Source: Nymphaea colorata (lineage: Eukaryota; Streptophyta; Magnoliopsida; Nymphaeales; Nymphaeaceae). Taken from it: a DNA stretch of 64,000 bases. Position numbers and translations under genes: made by a program. Position 1 is the first letter of the stretch; each line of letters opens with the position of its first letter. The stretch spans positions 1,304,001-1,368,000 of the forward strand of contig NC_045141.1 in NCBI RefSeq assembly GCF_008831285.2, written 5' to 3'. The notes under the pieces are model-generated. The model saw only the letters and a program-made list of their open reading frames with translations. It was not told the origin of the DNA and did not search any database. This document shows, in pieces, positions 53,172-64,000 of this stretch.

Positions 53172-55838
53172 TGTAGCGTAACTCGTATCGGTCGGGCCGA
53201 CCTATTTTTTCGGGAGAGAGAGGTCAAGTAGGGAGCGTGTGGGCAGGGAGAGGCACTGACAGAGAGAGACGGACAGAGAGAGGGTTCAGACAGAAATGGG
53301 AAAGACGGCAAAGGGGAGGGAAATCGAGCGGGGCAAAGGGAGAGATGGTGAAGAGGAGACGGACGGGACGAGGAGGGAGCTCTAGCAGAGAGGGAGAGGG
53401 AGAAATCATGCGGCAGGGGGGGGTGCTGACGAAGTAGGGAGAGGCTGCGTGGGAGGGAGGAGAAGAAGCAGACAGAGAGGGTGAGAGAGGAAACTTACCC
53501 ACGCTGCCGCCGCCGCTGCCGTCGCCGGTCCAGCCACCGCCACCACCACACCGACCGCCACTTCTTCCTTGCTGCGGTCGTAGTAGAGCGAACAGTCGAA
53601 GAAGGAGAAGAAGAAGACGCTGAAGAAGTCGAGGGAGGAAAACTCCCTCGCGCGACGGGGCTCCCTTACACGAGTGGGGCTCGGGTCCGGGTCTGGACCC
53701 ACTCCAACCCAACCTGTCTAAAAGAAAAGAACGAGCGTTACAGCCCACACCTCCAAATGCCTCCACACGAGGGCTACACATATCATTAACATTCTTAGCT
53801 AGTCGTCATAACAATACAGGTACAACTACTCTTCAATTTCATTTAATTGCATTATTGCCCATGACAATGCATATACAACATACCACAACATTCACATTAA
53901 TCAAATACATCAATCACATCTTTCAAAACTTTGCCAAACAACAGAGAGTAGTCTCGATCTGTGATTGGCTCGTAGTTGTCCTATGTAGTTATCATTCTAT
54001 GATACTTTTTAATGCACAATCGGGGTCGAGGAGACACTCGACTCGATACCCCACCTCATCTGTCCTAAGCAGTTATCAATTCTAGCACGCACATGTAATT
54101 GCATAGTAATTTTTCAAGACCACACTTATCACATAAGAATTCAATTCCCATGTATACATTCTTTTAATTACATCACCATCATTCAATCACATCACAATCA
54201 CAACATTCAACGATTCTGGAAAACACACATTCAAAAGTTAGCCCCAGGCAGGGATTTGCCTGGAATGCCGCCATACCTGTTGGCGTCCACAAAACACCCA
54301 AAACTCCTCGAGCTTCACGTCTTATTGCTCAAGGTTTACTGGACGTGCTCGGCACCTGCAAACTCAAACAAATGATAAATTCTCTACTCGTTTTGCTTTA
54401 CAATCTATATAAGTATGAAACATAATCATTGAGGCATGTAATCGGCTCAAAAGGGTGTCGACGGGTAGTGTCGACCCACAAAACCCTCCAATAGGCTACT
54501 TCCTAACTCCTTAGAGTTGTCACCAAACGTCTAAACTCAAAGATTCGATCAATCTATCACTAACACATTTCTCACTTGCTTTCTTTGGTTGAAATGTCTT
54601 CCCAATAATTACACTCAACTTACATGCTCTTTTTCAACCAACAATGCAATACGCCCATTGACAAAAAATGCGCCAAGTTCTCACTAAACAATTCTAAATC
54701 TTCTCAACCACATCAAATCTCTACTATGTTTCTAAATAGCTTTGAAAATCAACACACCATGCTAAAGAGATAGATATACACGTGGATTCTCGTCCTTCTC
54801 AAAATAATCCTCAACTTTCCCCAAAATAGCAACGTTCGTTAGCATGCATTCTAAATCATCAAATCTTACGTCTAGCATGCTCAATCATTAATTATACGTA
54901 CGCTAAAATAAAATATTAAAAAATTTAGGTTTGATTAGGCCTTGCTCACCCCAATCTTAGAGTCCAAACTGTCGTAGTGTTCCCGATAGCCACCTCAAGA
55001 GTTCGAGCGATCCCCGAGCGGCAAAAAATCATGCAATGCTGCCACCACTAACGCCTTCTATACGCTGTTATGAAGAGAAAGATGCGCCCCCAAGCTGCAA
55101 TTCCAATCCAATAGCTACTAACTAGTGAGAAAAAGTGAAAATGAGCTCAAGAGGAGAAGTTTGGTTGAGGGATTGGTTCGGTTGGGGGAGGCAGGGGGCA
55201 ACAAGAGAGAGGGAGGTTGAAAGTGAGGGAGAACACGAGAGGGGTGAGTGGGAGGAGGCTGGCGGTAAAGAGGGGGTGCGAGCAGTGAGATGGGAGAGTA
55301 GAGAGGGGAAAGGGCGTGCGAGTGAGAGGGTGTTGACAGAGAAGGGAGACTGGTGAAGAGAGTTTGGACAGAGGGGAGAGACAAGCAGAGAGGGGAAATC
55401 GAGCTAGGGAAATGGGGGAGATGGAGAGGAGGAGACAGAAGGGACAGGGAGAGAGCTCGAGTAGAGAGGGAGAAAGTGCGCGGAAAAAAAAGGAGGGTGC
55501 TGATGGAGAGGGAGAGGATTGTGCAGGAGGTTGGAGGAGAAGAAAGAAGATAGAAAGGAGAGGAAGAGGCAGAGAGAGGTCGGGAGGGCTTACCAGAGCT
55601 CTGCCGCCGCCGCCGTCGTCCTTCCTCCGTCGGCCCAAACGTCGCCGCTGGACAGACCTCTGCCTCCTATGTTTCTTCTGTGATGCGGTTGTAGCAGAGG
55701 AGGAGACGAAGAAGAAGGCGAGGGAGAAGAAGGAATCACGAGGGAGAAGAGGGCGACGTCGGGACCCTGTTCGTGCGTGGAGCTCGGGTCCGGGCCTGGA
55801 CCCGCTCCAGCTCGACCCAAAAACATAAAGCGTTACAC
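53172..55838. other. GC-rich composite block between two copia halves
   Basis: Two diverged direct copies, about 53215-53740 and 55160-55838, are purine-rich (GGGAGAGAG runs), then have a GCCGCCGCCG patch, then a GGGTCCGGG..TGGACCC palindrome, and end in GCGTTACA. An AT-rich spacer lies between them. The left start (GTAGCGTAACTCGTATCGG, GGGCCGACC) resembles the GTATCG element at 16073. Termini of the TGTARCG...CGTTACA form suggest diverged LTRs or a DNA element. The long ORFs in both strands are low-complexity. Identity remains open. Confidence 0.45.
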
Positions 55839-56710
55839 CTTGGCTCTCTACGTTACTTCTTGGGGATAGAAGTAGCAAGAAGTAAAGAAAGTTTAGTTCT
55901 TTCCCAAAGAAAATATGTTCTTGATTTGCTACAAGAGACATGTATGACTGAAACTAAACCGGTATTTATTCCTATGAATTCTCGTATTCACTTATATGAT
56001 GATAAATCTAAACTTGTGGATAGCAAATTATATCGGTCACTGATTGGAAAACTACTATATGTAACCATTACTTGGCCTGATATATGTTTTGCTGTGGAAA
56101 AACTGAGCCAGTTTATGGACAAGCCAAGAAAAGAACATTGGGATGCAACCATGCTACTATTGAAATTTCTAAAAAGTTCTCCTAGAAAAGGTCTATTATT
56201 TAGAAGAAGTTCATTACTCCAGATAGATTCTTATTTTGATGCAGATTATGCAGGCTCTATTGATGACAGAAAGTCCACTACGGGATTTTGTATTTTTGTT
56301 GGAGGTAACTTAGTTTATTGGCGAAGTAAAAACAAGCTGTTGTGGCTCGGTCCAATGCAGAGTCAGAAGACTGAGCCATGGTTCAAACTGCCACTGAAAT
56401 CAACTGGGTGAGATCCATGCTAGAAGGTTTTGGAATTCAAGAACTGCCTATAAAAGTGCATTGTGACAATAAAGCGGCTACTTATAGAGCCAATCATCCT
56501 GTCTTCCACGAACAGACCAAACATATTGAGGTGGATTGTCACTATATTAGAGACTTAATTCAAGCAGGGATTATTTTTTCTGAATATGTTGCTTCAGAAG
56601 ATCAAGTTGTAGATATATTTACCAAAGCTTTTCCTATATCAGATTTCATGAAGTGTTGTAACAAGCTGAGCATGATAGACATCTGTGGTCCACTTGAGGG
56701 GGAGTGTTGA
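55839..56710 (+). pseudogene. Copia 3' half: end of RT and RNase H
   Basis: Starts with [18 protein letters not shown], then [18 protein letters not shown] and DSYFDADYAGSIDDRKSTTG. A frame change near 56390 leads into [34 protein letters not shown] and DIFTKAFPISDF, ending PLEGEC with the TGA inside the LTR. The [10 protein letters not shown] box is degraded. Protease, integrase and most of RT are missing. Confidence 0.85.
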
Positions 56711-56935
56711 GAAAATGTATCGGTTTGAGGCTTTCTGTATCTTGGAACTTTATTATTAGGTAGTTCTTTGAATTTTTAAATACTTATTGGGCTTTTTATG
56801 TGAGGGGTTAAACATAACCCTAATTAGTTCCTTTTTATTCAATTAGAAGTGAAGGAGGCGTAACATGTAACGAGCTCCCTTCTCTCTCTCGTGACTTCTC
56901 TCTCATTCTCTCCTCTCTACCTTCTCTCAACTATC
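56705..56935 (+). repeat. Copia 3' LTR of a different subfamily
   Basis: TGTTGAGAAAATGTATCGG follows TTGAGGGGGAG. Layout (CT-rich end) is similar to, but sequence differs from, the LTR at 51781. The right end is approximate. Confidence 0.65.
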
Positions 56936-56982
56936 TCTTTCTTCTTTGTCTTCATTCTTACTGATTTGACGTTAAAGTTCAA

Positions 56983-57632
56983 CATATGGCATGATGTCTT
57001 GGGGTACACCCTTAACATGGAGCACCGATGGATAAGAAAGACTTCGTACCCTGTCTTAGTGCTTTCGTTAGTGGTAGGAGAGGTTAAAGGGGGAGAGTGG
57101 GCTTTTTTGGATAGGACAAATATATGAGGGGCCAATGAGCAAAGCGCTCGCTGCGAGTGCTTTAGGATAGAAAGACAAAGTTAGAATAGGCTTAGGACTT
57201 TTTTGTGGGTGCACGGTCGATTGATTATCCGCTCACCTAAGGAAGAAAGGTTGGGTGGCCCGAATCTGAAGATTGATTCAAGCAATCGACCTTTTCATCC
57301 CTTTCGTGCTCGGTTCCCCACCAACAACCTATCCCCCATCTATTCGTTTGAAGTCGAGTGCGAAAAGATGACTGAGACTGATTGATGACTTCACTTTTTC
57401 CCGTTGATGGTGAAAAGAAGACAGGACCCCATCAGGGAGAGATATCGAAGAACCTTAGCCACCCGTAGGAGTATATCAATGAAGAGTAGCCAATAAAGAA
57501 TTACATCCTTTCCATTCGGAGTGAACTCAAACAAAGCAGGGAGAGGCAAAGTGAAGCGCTTTGCTTATCTATTCATTCCGTTTGAGCCTTGTCATTATAG
57601 CAAAAAGATGGTCGTGGGGTGGAAGAAAAAAA
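56983..57632. other. Possible mitochondrial DNA insertion
   Basis: Base composition and word use change sharply: AAAGCGCTCGCTGCGAGTGC, AAGCGCTTTGCTTATCTATT, GAAAGGTTGGGTGGCCCGAA and similar balanced, non-repetitive sequence of the kind seen in plant mitochondrial intergenic DNA. No gene was identified. Flanked by a copia LTR on the left and a copia gag relic on the right. The assignment rests on style only. Confidence 0.35.
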
Positions 57633-57639
57633 CCACATG

Positions 57640-58614
57640 TCCCATGCTGGGCTAGTTGCAGGTTGTTCAATCTTCTTCCCATTAACATAGGCAATTCGCC
57701 TCTGACCAGCAATTCCCATAGTGATGGCAGTTGACCACTGCAAATAATTATCCTGGTGAGTCGAATAGTAGTAACCTGAATGGGAAATTAGTTCTAAGGT
57801 TCCCGATCTCTAACTGATCTGCATAGACATGAGTTTTTTTTTAATCTTCCATCTAGTCCAGCAGTAAACCAATCGAGAGGTTACGCTTCACTGGTGGCCG
57901 ACGCTACTAAGGACGAAGTAGCAACTACTGCTTTGGTGCAATGAGAAGACAACCTGCTATGAAGGCTATGAAGAAAAAAACAAAAAGAGAAACATGCAAC
58001 TAGGGCAAGCCACGACGGCAGCTCAGGAGGGTGACGGTGCAGGATGGCGGTATCGGTAGAGGTCCTGCAGCTGCTGTTTGTTTGAACTGTGGTAAGTCAA
58101 TGAAGGCAAGGAGGGCGATGCTAACTCTAGAGTTTCACAGCAGAGGAGGGCGACGCTAGCACCAGAGGTTCATGACGGTGAGTCGATGAACTGCAGTGAG
58201 TTGATGGCAGTAGCAGAGGAGGGCAACACTAGCACTAGAGCTTCACAACAGAGGAAGGCGTCGAAACTTCACGGTAGATGAGAGGAAGGCAGTAGCAGAG
58301 GAGGGCGACGCTAGCATAGGAAGGTGCCAGAACTTCAAGGCAGAGGAGAGGAACGCGACAGAGTTTCATGCCGGGATCAGCAAAGAAAGGGAAAGAAGAG
58401 GCATTGGGCGACTGGCAAGAAAGGCAGCGGTAGAAAGGAGCGTCGATGACGACGGCGACGACGTGCAACAGAAACAGGCGATGGACAATGGAAACAGGCA
58501 GTTGTAGGAAGGACGGCTACGGCAGCAGTGACAACGACTACAATGGTGGCGACTACGACGGGTGACGACAAGAATCTCGTTCGACAAGAGCTTGTACACC
58601 AAGCTCTGATACCG
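57640..58614 (-). pseudogene. Truncated copia of the element 1 family: leader and gag start
   Basis: On the minus strand near 57780-57650 the gag start reads [20 protein letters not shown], almost the same as element 1 gag. Between gag and the LTR lies a GC-rich leader with imperfect repeats of GGCAGAGGAGGGCGACGCTA at about 58140-58340. The primer site (reverse of GCTCTGATACC, 58603-58613) adjoins the LTR. Everything downstream of early gag is missing. Confidence 0.75.
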
Positions 58615-58847
58615 TATTGAATAGTAAAATACACAAAGAACACAATAATGTGGAAAACCCTCGACACAAGGAAAAAACCACGATGTTGGAGATGATTCCA
58701 GCACTCGCTAGATGTCGGTCACTCTCTCAGTCTTAATTTTCATTAACAACAAAATTAGGGTTACATAGTTTACTTAGATAGCACACCACATGGATTGTGG
58801 GTCGGATCGAGTCCAGGCCTGGACCCAGTCTACATAACACGTCAACA
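58615..58847 (-). repeat. Copia LTR related to element 1
   Basis: 233 bp ending ACGTCAACA as read on the plus strand. It shares GTGGAAAACCCTC, AAAACCACG, CACTCTCT, TTAGGGTTACA and the GGTCCAGG...GGACCC words with the 241-bp LTRs. Confidence 0.75.
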
Positions 58848-59180
58848 ATATTTAATAAAAATAATGAAGAAAGTAACAAATATAAGTTTTGACAAGTAGT
58901 AGTGAAATGGATAAGCTCATCTAAGTAACATTGTAATAGTTTTTAGATTTTGGTGCAACTAATGTGGCACTAATATCATTGTTTTTTCCTATATGTTGGA
59001 CCATAATGCCACAATTGCGGCATTATAATATACCATTGTGCAATATCATTATAACTTGATGTAGAACTGAATTCATGAATTATAAGTTACATGTCAAAAG
59101 GAATATATGTGCTAATGTGCATGTGCCACTTAGCGTAAGTTAATGGGCACATGTGGTAGTTGCCACCAAACTGTTAGAAG
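58848..59180. other. AT-rich spacer
   Basis: No feature seen. Confidence 0.5.
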
Positions 59181-59221
59181 CTGTCTCATAGGTCCAGGTA
59201 TGAGTACCGATATGGGTACAA

Positions 59222-60224
59222 CTATGTAACACGGGTACGCCCCCAAAGGGGGGGGCGTACCCGTCCGGTACCGGTACGACACCGGTACCGGTAAGGGCCT
59301 GGGTACGGCCCCGATACGCGTTGACCGTATCGGGTACGGTCAACATACCGGGGACCGTATCCGTCCAAAATTGGACCCAGTCAACATTGACCGGGTCCAA
59401 TTTTGTCCATTTTTTTTAAACGTTTAACTGATTTTAACGTTAAAAAATATTTTGACGTTAAAAGAAAAAGGTAAAACGAAACCAAAACCTTCGACTCCTT
59501 ACCTCTCGTCTCTCTTCGGCAACATTTACCTCTCCGGCAACGAAGCAGCGGCGACGGCAGCTGCGAAGATAGGAGGTGACTGAAGTTTTTTACATTTTTT
59601 GTTTTCATTTTAATCGGCCCCTGCCTTCGCCGCTGGCAACGACCGGCGACGGGTTTTGTGTGTTGTTCGCCTGAAAGTGAAAACCCATCACCCCTCCCTC
59701 TGGCTCGCCCTTTCTCTACGGTTTCAAATCTCTCTCTTTGTGTTTCAAATCTGTGAATACGAACCAAGATGTTGAATCGTAGGCCTCGACGTCCCTAAAT
59801 CTTTGATGACCAACCACCAATCCGAGAGGGTTTCAAATCCCTTTCAAATATAATAGATGCCTCCTTTTCATTCTTCAATCTTCACTGTCTTAGAATATGA
59901 GGCCTTTTCATTCTTCACTGTCGTAGAATATTGTTGAATGTGGATTGCATTTGCCGGCAGGGTATTGTAGAATGTCGATTCTGCATTGCATTTGCCGGCA
60001 GGGCATCGAATGAGTGCTGCACTCATGCCGATGTTTGTTTTTTACCATGATTTATGTGTTTTGGACCATGATTTATGTGTTTTCAACCATGATTTATGTG
60101 TTTTTGACCATGATTTATGTTTGTGTGTTATTCTGTTTGCTTTTTTTTGATATATATGTGTGTACCCCCGTACCCAAGTTTTTTGAAAATGGTCTGTACC
60201 CGTACCCGTACCCATGTGACATAG
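59222..60224. mobile_element. Non-autonomous hAT element nested in the larger hAT
   Basis: Ends CTATGTAACACGGGTACGCC (left) and CTATGTCACATGGGTACGGG (right, reversed) are inverted repeats. The flanks GGGTACAA (59214-59221) and GGGTACAG (60225-60232) match at 7 of 8 positions, an aged 8-bp duplication. It contains GGTACC/GGTACGG palindromic subterminal repeats, a GC-rich centre and a 22-bp tandem repeat at 60041-60125. There is no transposase. It lies in the 3' terminal region of the larger hAT element. Confidence 0.85.
60041..60125. repeat. 22-bp tandem repeat, four copies
   Basis: ACCATGATTTATGTGTTTT with small changes, repeated in tandem. The ORF across it is a repeat translation. Confidence 0.9.
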
Positions 60225-60398
60225 GGGTACAGCTACATATTCAAAAAAAATTGGGTATAGGGGCAGGGCTATATATATATAACAAAAAAATAAGATGTTA
60301 AACAAACAAAACAATACATTCATGATTTAAAATTTAAAGATTCGGAAGAAAAACTAATGTACAAAGTATGAATGTAACAAACATACTAAAAATTCAAA

Positions 60399-62854
60399 TT
60401 ATATTAGCTTTTGCTGCTCCTCCTCAATATGAGGTTCAAGATAAGAAGGAATAGTAGATTTCTTAAGGTTCATATTAAGAACATGCAAATCATGTTCGCC
60501 TTCAAGATCCACACCAATGTTCTTTGGATTAACATCCCAATACTTGGATGATCCTGAATTGCAAGTTGCAACACAAACACAATATGGTATAATATCTAAC
60601 TTTAAGAAACCGATCAATAGATTTATACATATAAAAAACAATACCTATAATCATCTGAAGTGCATGAAATTGTGTAAGTGTAGGTTGGAATGGACATAAA
60701 CTAAATATTCTACTTGCTTACTAGTGAGTTCATTTCTCTTGATGTTATGACTTTGGTAATAACTGCTCTAGTTTTTTTCACAACATGATGAGGTTGTAGG
60801 TTGTGATAATAACTTCAATGCAAGCCGTTGGAGATTTGGTGTCGTTGCTTCAAAACATAACCCTGTTAATAGGATCTTCTTCTTCTCTTGCCACTGCAGC
60901 TGCCAATGAATCATTTCTTTCACTAAGAAGCTCACAAACTGATTATTTATTATCTTCAAAATATGATGATCACTAAAAAGTATTCCCAAACATATCCTAT
61001 TATTTGATATTTCTGTATTTTGATTAGGAGGAACACGGCCAATACCTCATACCAACAATGTTTGTTAATAATATTTGTGATTTAAGGAGTGTGTCATAAA
61101 ATTTTATGCATGTAATCGAAAAACTCAGAATCATCAAGTGCAACATTCTTCTTCTCGTGTTGAAAAACTATGCTTTGAATTTTCTCAATTATGTTATCCT
61201 TCATATCATAAACTTTATGAAGCACAAGCCATTCTTTATCACCTTCTCTCAGCATTTGCTAAATTGGTTTTGTAAACTGAAGAAAAGATATAACCTTACC
61301 CACTACACATTATCTAAAATGCATTTTTTAATTTCTTGGGCCTTCACATTGTTATCACTTCGATAAAATTCTCAATCTGTATCAGTCACCATCAGCATTA
61401 ATGCATGTTTCACATGCTTAATTTTTCTCATCATTACGATAGTGGATACAAAGCAAGTCTCAACAACCTTCAACAATTTCAAATTGTAATGCATGTTGAA
61501 TATAGCAAGAACATTTTGATGGTTTACAGTGAAATTTCTACTGTTTTGAACATCATGTTCACAATTTAACAACATTTACATCTTCTTTTGATGGGTTACT
61601 GTTAACATATCGTGTATAGGGAACCGGGTCTGGATATAGACCCGGTCCCATGGGCACGGGTACCGAGAGTGGCTCGGTACCCTAGGCGGGTCTCCCTCTT
61701 ATTTAATCCCACTTATGGTGTAATTGTTGATGGCGTGGAATAACATTTTCTCTCTCCTAGGGTTGCGGTTGTGCCCCTAGGTTAGAGCTTCTCCGTGGTT
61801 TTTCACCTCTCTTTGAGGTTTTCCACGTATATTGTGTGTTTCTTCTCTTTCTCTCTATCTTGGTTTGTGTTTCTACAGATCAAATACTTCTTAAGTGTTA
61901 GATTTATACTATGTGCTACACAAGGAGTCTAGAGCATGCGATTATACTTGGGATCACTTGCCATATTCATCGCTACACAATTGCAGACTGGAGCATTATT
62001 AGTAATAATTTGAACACTATCTTCACTCACTTCTTTCTTCTGTAAACAACCCCTTTAAATACTCAACGTTTTATATTGACCCAATGCATCAATACACTTC
62101 AGAAAAATTGTCCCACTAAGCAAATAAGCCATAACATTTATTAGTGGCTGCTTTGTATATCAGTCCACCCATCAGAAACTATTTAGACTTCATATTGTGT
62201 CTATGAAAATTTATTTTTCTCTAATAATTTTTGCATATTTATTTTCCCTTTTGTGAGGATTACTATTCTCAACTTCTCTGAACTTGAAGGTACAAAACCA
62301 GCTAAATTGCTATTAGCCAAACCTATAGCAACAACTTTTCAATAAAGATTTCCAGCTACATTGAAAGGAAATGAATTTGCAAAAAGAAAAAAAAAACCTT
62401 CTATCAATCTCTTCTCTTCCCATAGTCTTGATTGCTTATGCTATTGTTTCAGTAGGTCCTATTCTCAAGCTTATCTTTTTTCTTTGAAGCATCTGCACCT
62501 TCTTGAATAGCATGAAAAGGAACAGATGTTTCACTTGATTATACTGAAGTTTTTTTGGCTCAGTTATCTCATGTTCTTTTTTCAATTCCTTCATCGTTTC
62601 TTTGTTGATATCTAGCCTTTGATGTGCAATAAATGTGCTTGAACACGCGTATAGGAGTCAACTGTCTACTACAAAAATTGCAAGTAAAATTCATATTGCC
62701 ACCGCCACCACTAGCTTTTCCTACTTTAGTCACTTACCTCCAAAGTGGCTGAGATGAATGTGCTTCAGTTGCACTTGCGCCTGTGGTTTTTACATTACCA
62801 GTAAAACTTACTATATGACCACTTTCACTTGCTTGTTTTTCCTTTATCAGCCAT
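60399..62854 (-). pseudogene. hAT transposase relic
   Basis: Minus-strand ATG at 62854 (MADKGK, as in the copy at 42149). Then come AHSSQPLWR and a zinc-finger-like GGGGNMNFTCNFC. The middle is mostly unreadable. Conserved pieces return at 61575-61372 (NCEHDVQNSRNFTVNHQNV) and near 60860 (PNLQRLALKLLSQPTTSSCCE, in part), the hAT dimerisation region. The tail at 60641-60399 includes KYWDVNPKNIGVDLEG. A solo LTR interrupts it at 61600. It retains the carboxyl-terminal part that the copy at 42149 has lost. Confidence 0.8.
61600..61877 (+). mobile_element. Solo copia LTR
   Basis: Begins TGTTAACATATCG and ends GTGTTTCTACA. In the plus orientation it shares the layout of the element 1 LTR: GGGTCTGGAT..AGACCCGG, CGTGGTTTTTCACC, GAGGTTTTCCACGT and TTTCTACA. 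No internal sequence follows, and the flanking 5 bp do not match (GTTAC and GATCA). Confidence 0.65.
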
Positions 62855-63921
62855 TATAATCTGTATTTGAAAAACTATAAATGAAATTGCTGTATAGCAC
62901 AAACAAGTAAGACAACAAAGAACAATTTGGGGAAAAAAAAATAAAGAGCATAGAAATCTGACATAAATGAAGATTTAAGATAATTTAGAAAACACATGGC
63001 ACGGTTGCAATCCTCATTTTAAAATAACCAAAGTACCTAACGTATTAATTAAGAAACGTATTAATACACTAACAATGTACAATGATAACAGAACAATATA
63101 CCATTAGTTTCAAAATCACAAATATAAGAACACTATACCATGAAGTTGAACATGATCCTTTGTCATGGTATGCTATATGCACACAAATTTAAAATAAAAA
63201 CAACACAATGTATCAATATGACTTCTAAATAAATAAAAATCAAGATAAAGAAAAGAATCAGAGCACTAGCTATATACAAACAACACAGTATGCATATGAA
63301 TTAAGAAAAAACTAATATACAGCATGGTATCATACGAAAATAAGAAGAAAATACTATTAACAAGTCAACAATAGTAAAAAGAAAAATCAATGACGAAGGC
63401 ATACAAGAATGGCGGGAAGCCATACCAGTTGCCGGATAGTAGGAGAAATCATTGGACGGTAGGGCTTGTTGGAAAGTTGAAAAAAATTCAATACCCAAAG
63501 TGGTTGGAGGAAAACGATGCCCAAATCCACCACAACAGCCAACGATGCCCTAAAGAAAACAAGGAACCAAACAGATGCTGGAGATACTGCCACCAGAAAA
63601 AATCACTGGAAATAGAGTTCAGCCTCCACAGCAGCAGGCAGATGCACAAATGAACACAAAGCCTTTGACTCTATCGAAGGCTTTGTGTTTTCATCAAGTA
63701 TATATGTAGAAATAAAACGCAAGCCCTAAATTTTAGACAAAAAAGGACTCGGTCAATTTTGATTGACTCCTTTTTTGGACGAATACTGTCACAGGTATGT
63801 TGACCGTACTTGGTATGCATTGACTCATACTTGTATCTAGGGTTGTACCAGTACCCATACCGGTGTCGTATCCAACCGATACGGATATGGTGCCTGAACA
63901 AACATAACTCGTGTGACTGCA
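62855..63921 (-). other. 5' region of the large hAT element
   Basis: An untranslated part, ending in subterminal sequence (GGTCAACATACC, GACCGAGTCC and GGTACTGGTAC words) that matches the 5' ends of the hAT elements at 41332 and 59222. Confidence 0.55.
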
Positions 63922-63929
63922 GTTAGAAG

Positions 63930-64000
63930 TCATTTTAACTTTGAGGCAGTACCAGAGATCTTTATGTAAAGAAGATAAAACGGAGAGATTATCAGTGTCA
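63930..64000. other. Window end, no feature
   Basis: No coding similarity. The expected last CSN5 exon is not here. Confidence 0.5.

Larger units (their letters stand above)
59181..63921 (-). mobile_element. Old hAT transposon with transposase relic and two nested insertions
   Basis: The 8-bp duplication GTTAGAAG flanks it (59173-59180 and 63922-63929). On the minus strand the 5' end is near 63921 (CAGTCACACGAG), the transposase relic runs 62854-60399, and the 3' end (TACCTGGACCTATGAGACAG) is at 59181. It carries a 1,003-bp non-autonomous relative at 59222-60224 and a 278-bp solo LTR at 61600-61877, so the original was about 3.4 kb, a normal hAT size. The terminal repeats are diverged. Confidence 0.78.

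Noticed and set aside
53224-53789. Long ORFs on both strands in the first GC-rich copy
   Set aside because: Low-complexity Arg/Gly/Ser/Pro frames caused by purine runs and CCG repeats; no domain.
55135-55941. A 264-codon minus ORF and 154-codon plus ORF in the second GC-rich copy
   Set aside because: Same composition artefact; the minus ORF also runs into copia RT in antisense.
58235-58704. Cys/Ser-rich minus ORFs
   Set aside because: By-products of the GC-rich leader repeats and LTR of the copia relic.
61601-64000. Search for the last CSN5 exon
   Set aside because: No stretch encoding the expected conserved carboxyl-terminal segment was seen on the plus strand here or elsewhere after 51537.

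Overview
The window is nuclear DNA of a flowering plant. The evidence is GT-AG introns with plant-like AT-rich content, one recognisable plant housekeeping gene, and a dense nest of plant-type Ty1/copia, Ty3/gypsy, hAT and MITE-like elements. The copia primer-binding sites match initiator tRNA-Met. The species cannot be named from the sequence.

The one host gene is the 5' four-fifths of CSN5, the catalytic JAMM deneddylase subunit of the COP9 signalosome, on the + strand. Its exons lie at 7285-7665, 36772-37053, 37221-37368 and 51454-51536. They join in frame into 298 residues with the complete JAMM zinc site (E77, H139, H141, D152). The last ~65-70 codons are not seen and should lie beyond base 64000. 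The introns are 29.1 kb, 167 bp, 14.1 kb and at least 12.4 kb, so the gene spans more than 44 kb. The exons are undamaged although nearly everything between them is transposon.

Layout: 1-5280, gypsy and copia relics. 5640-6870, degenerate minisatellite and a dispersed repeat. 6871-7284, CSN5 promoter/leader. Intron 1 holds three complete copia insertions, each with LTRs and a perfect 5-bp target duplication: 9691-14828 (-), 18620-25620 (-, itself carrying a 1.8-kb Harbinger-like insertion) and 30872-36236 (+). They sit in older hAT and copia relics. Intron 3 holds a small LTR element without pol (39402-41289), a truncated hAT transposase, two copia relics joined at a perfect foldback, and a 788-bp hAT element with an 8-bp target duplication that carries a gene-like ORF. 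The CSN5 downstream intron holds a chimeric copia element (51781-56935), a stretch that looks like mitochondrial DNA, a further copia relic, and an old 4.7-kb hAT element (59181-63921) with a nested non-autonomous relative and a solo LTR.

All transposon ORFs seen carry stops or frameshifts. The LTR pairs differ at about 2, 5 and 10 positions, so insertion was staggered in time. No tRNA, rRNA or CRISPR features were seen.
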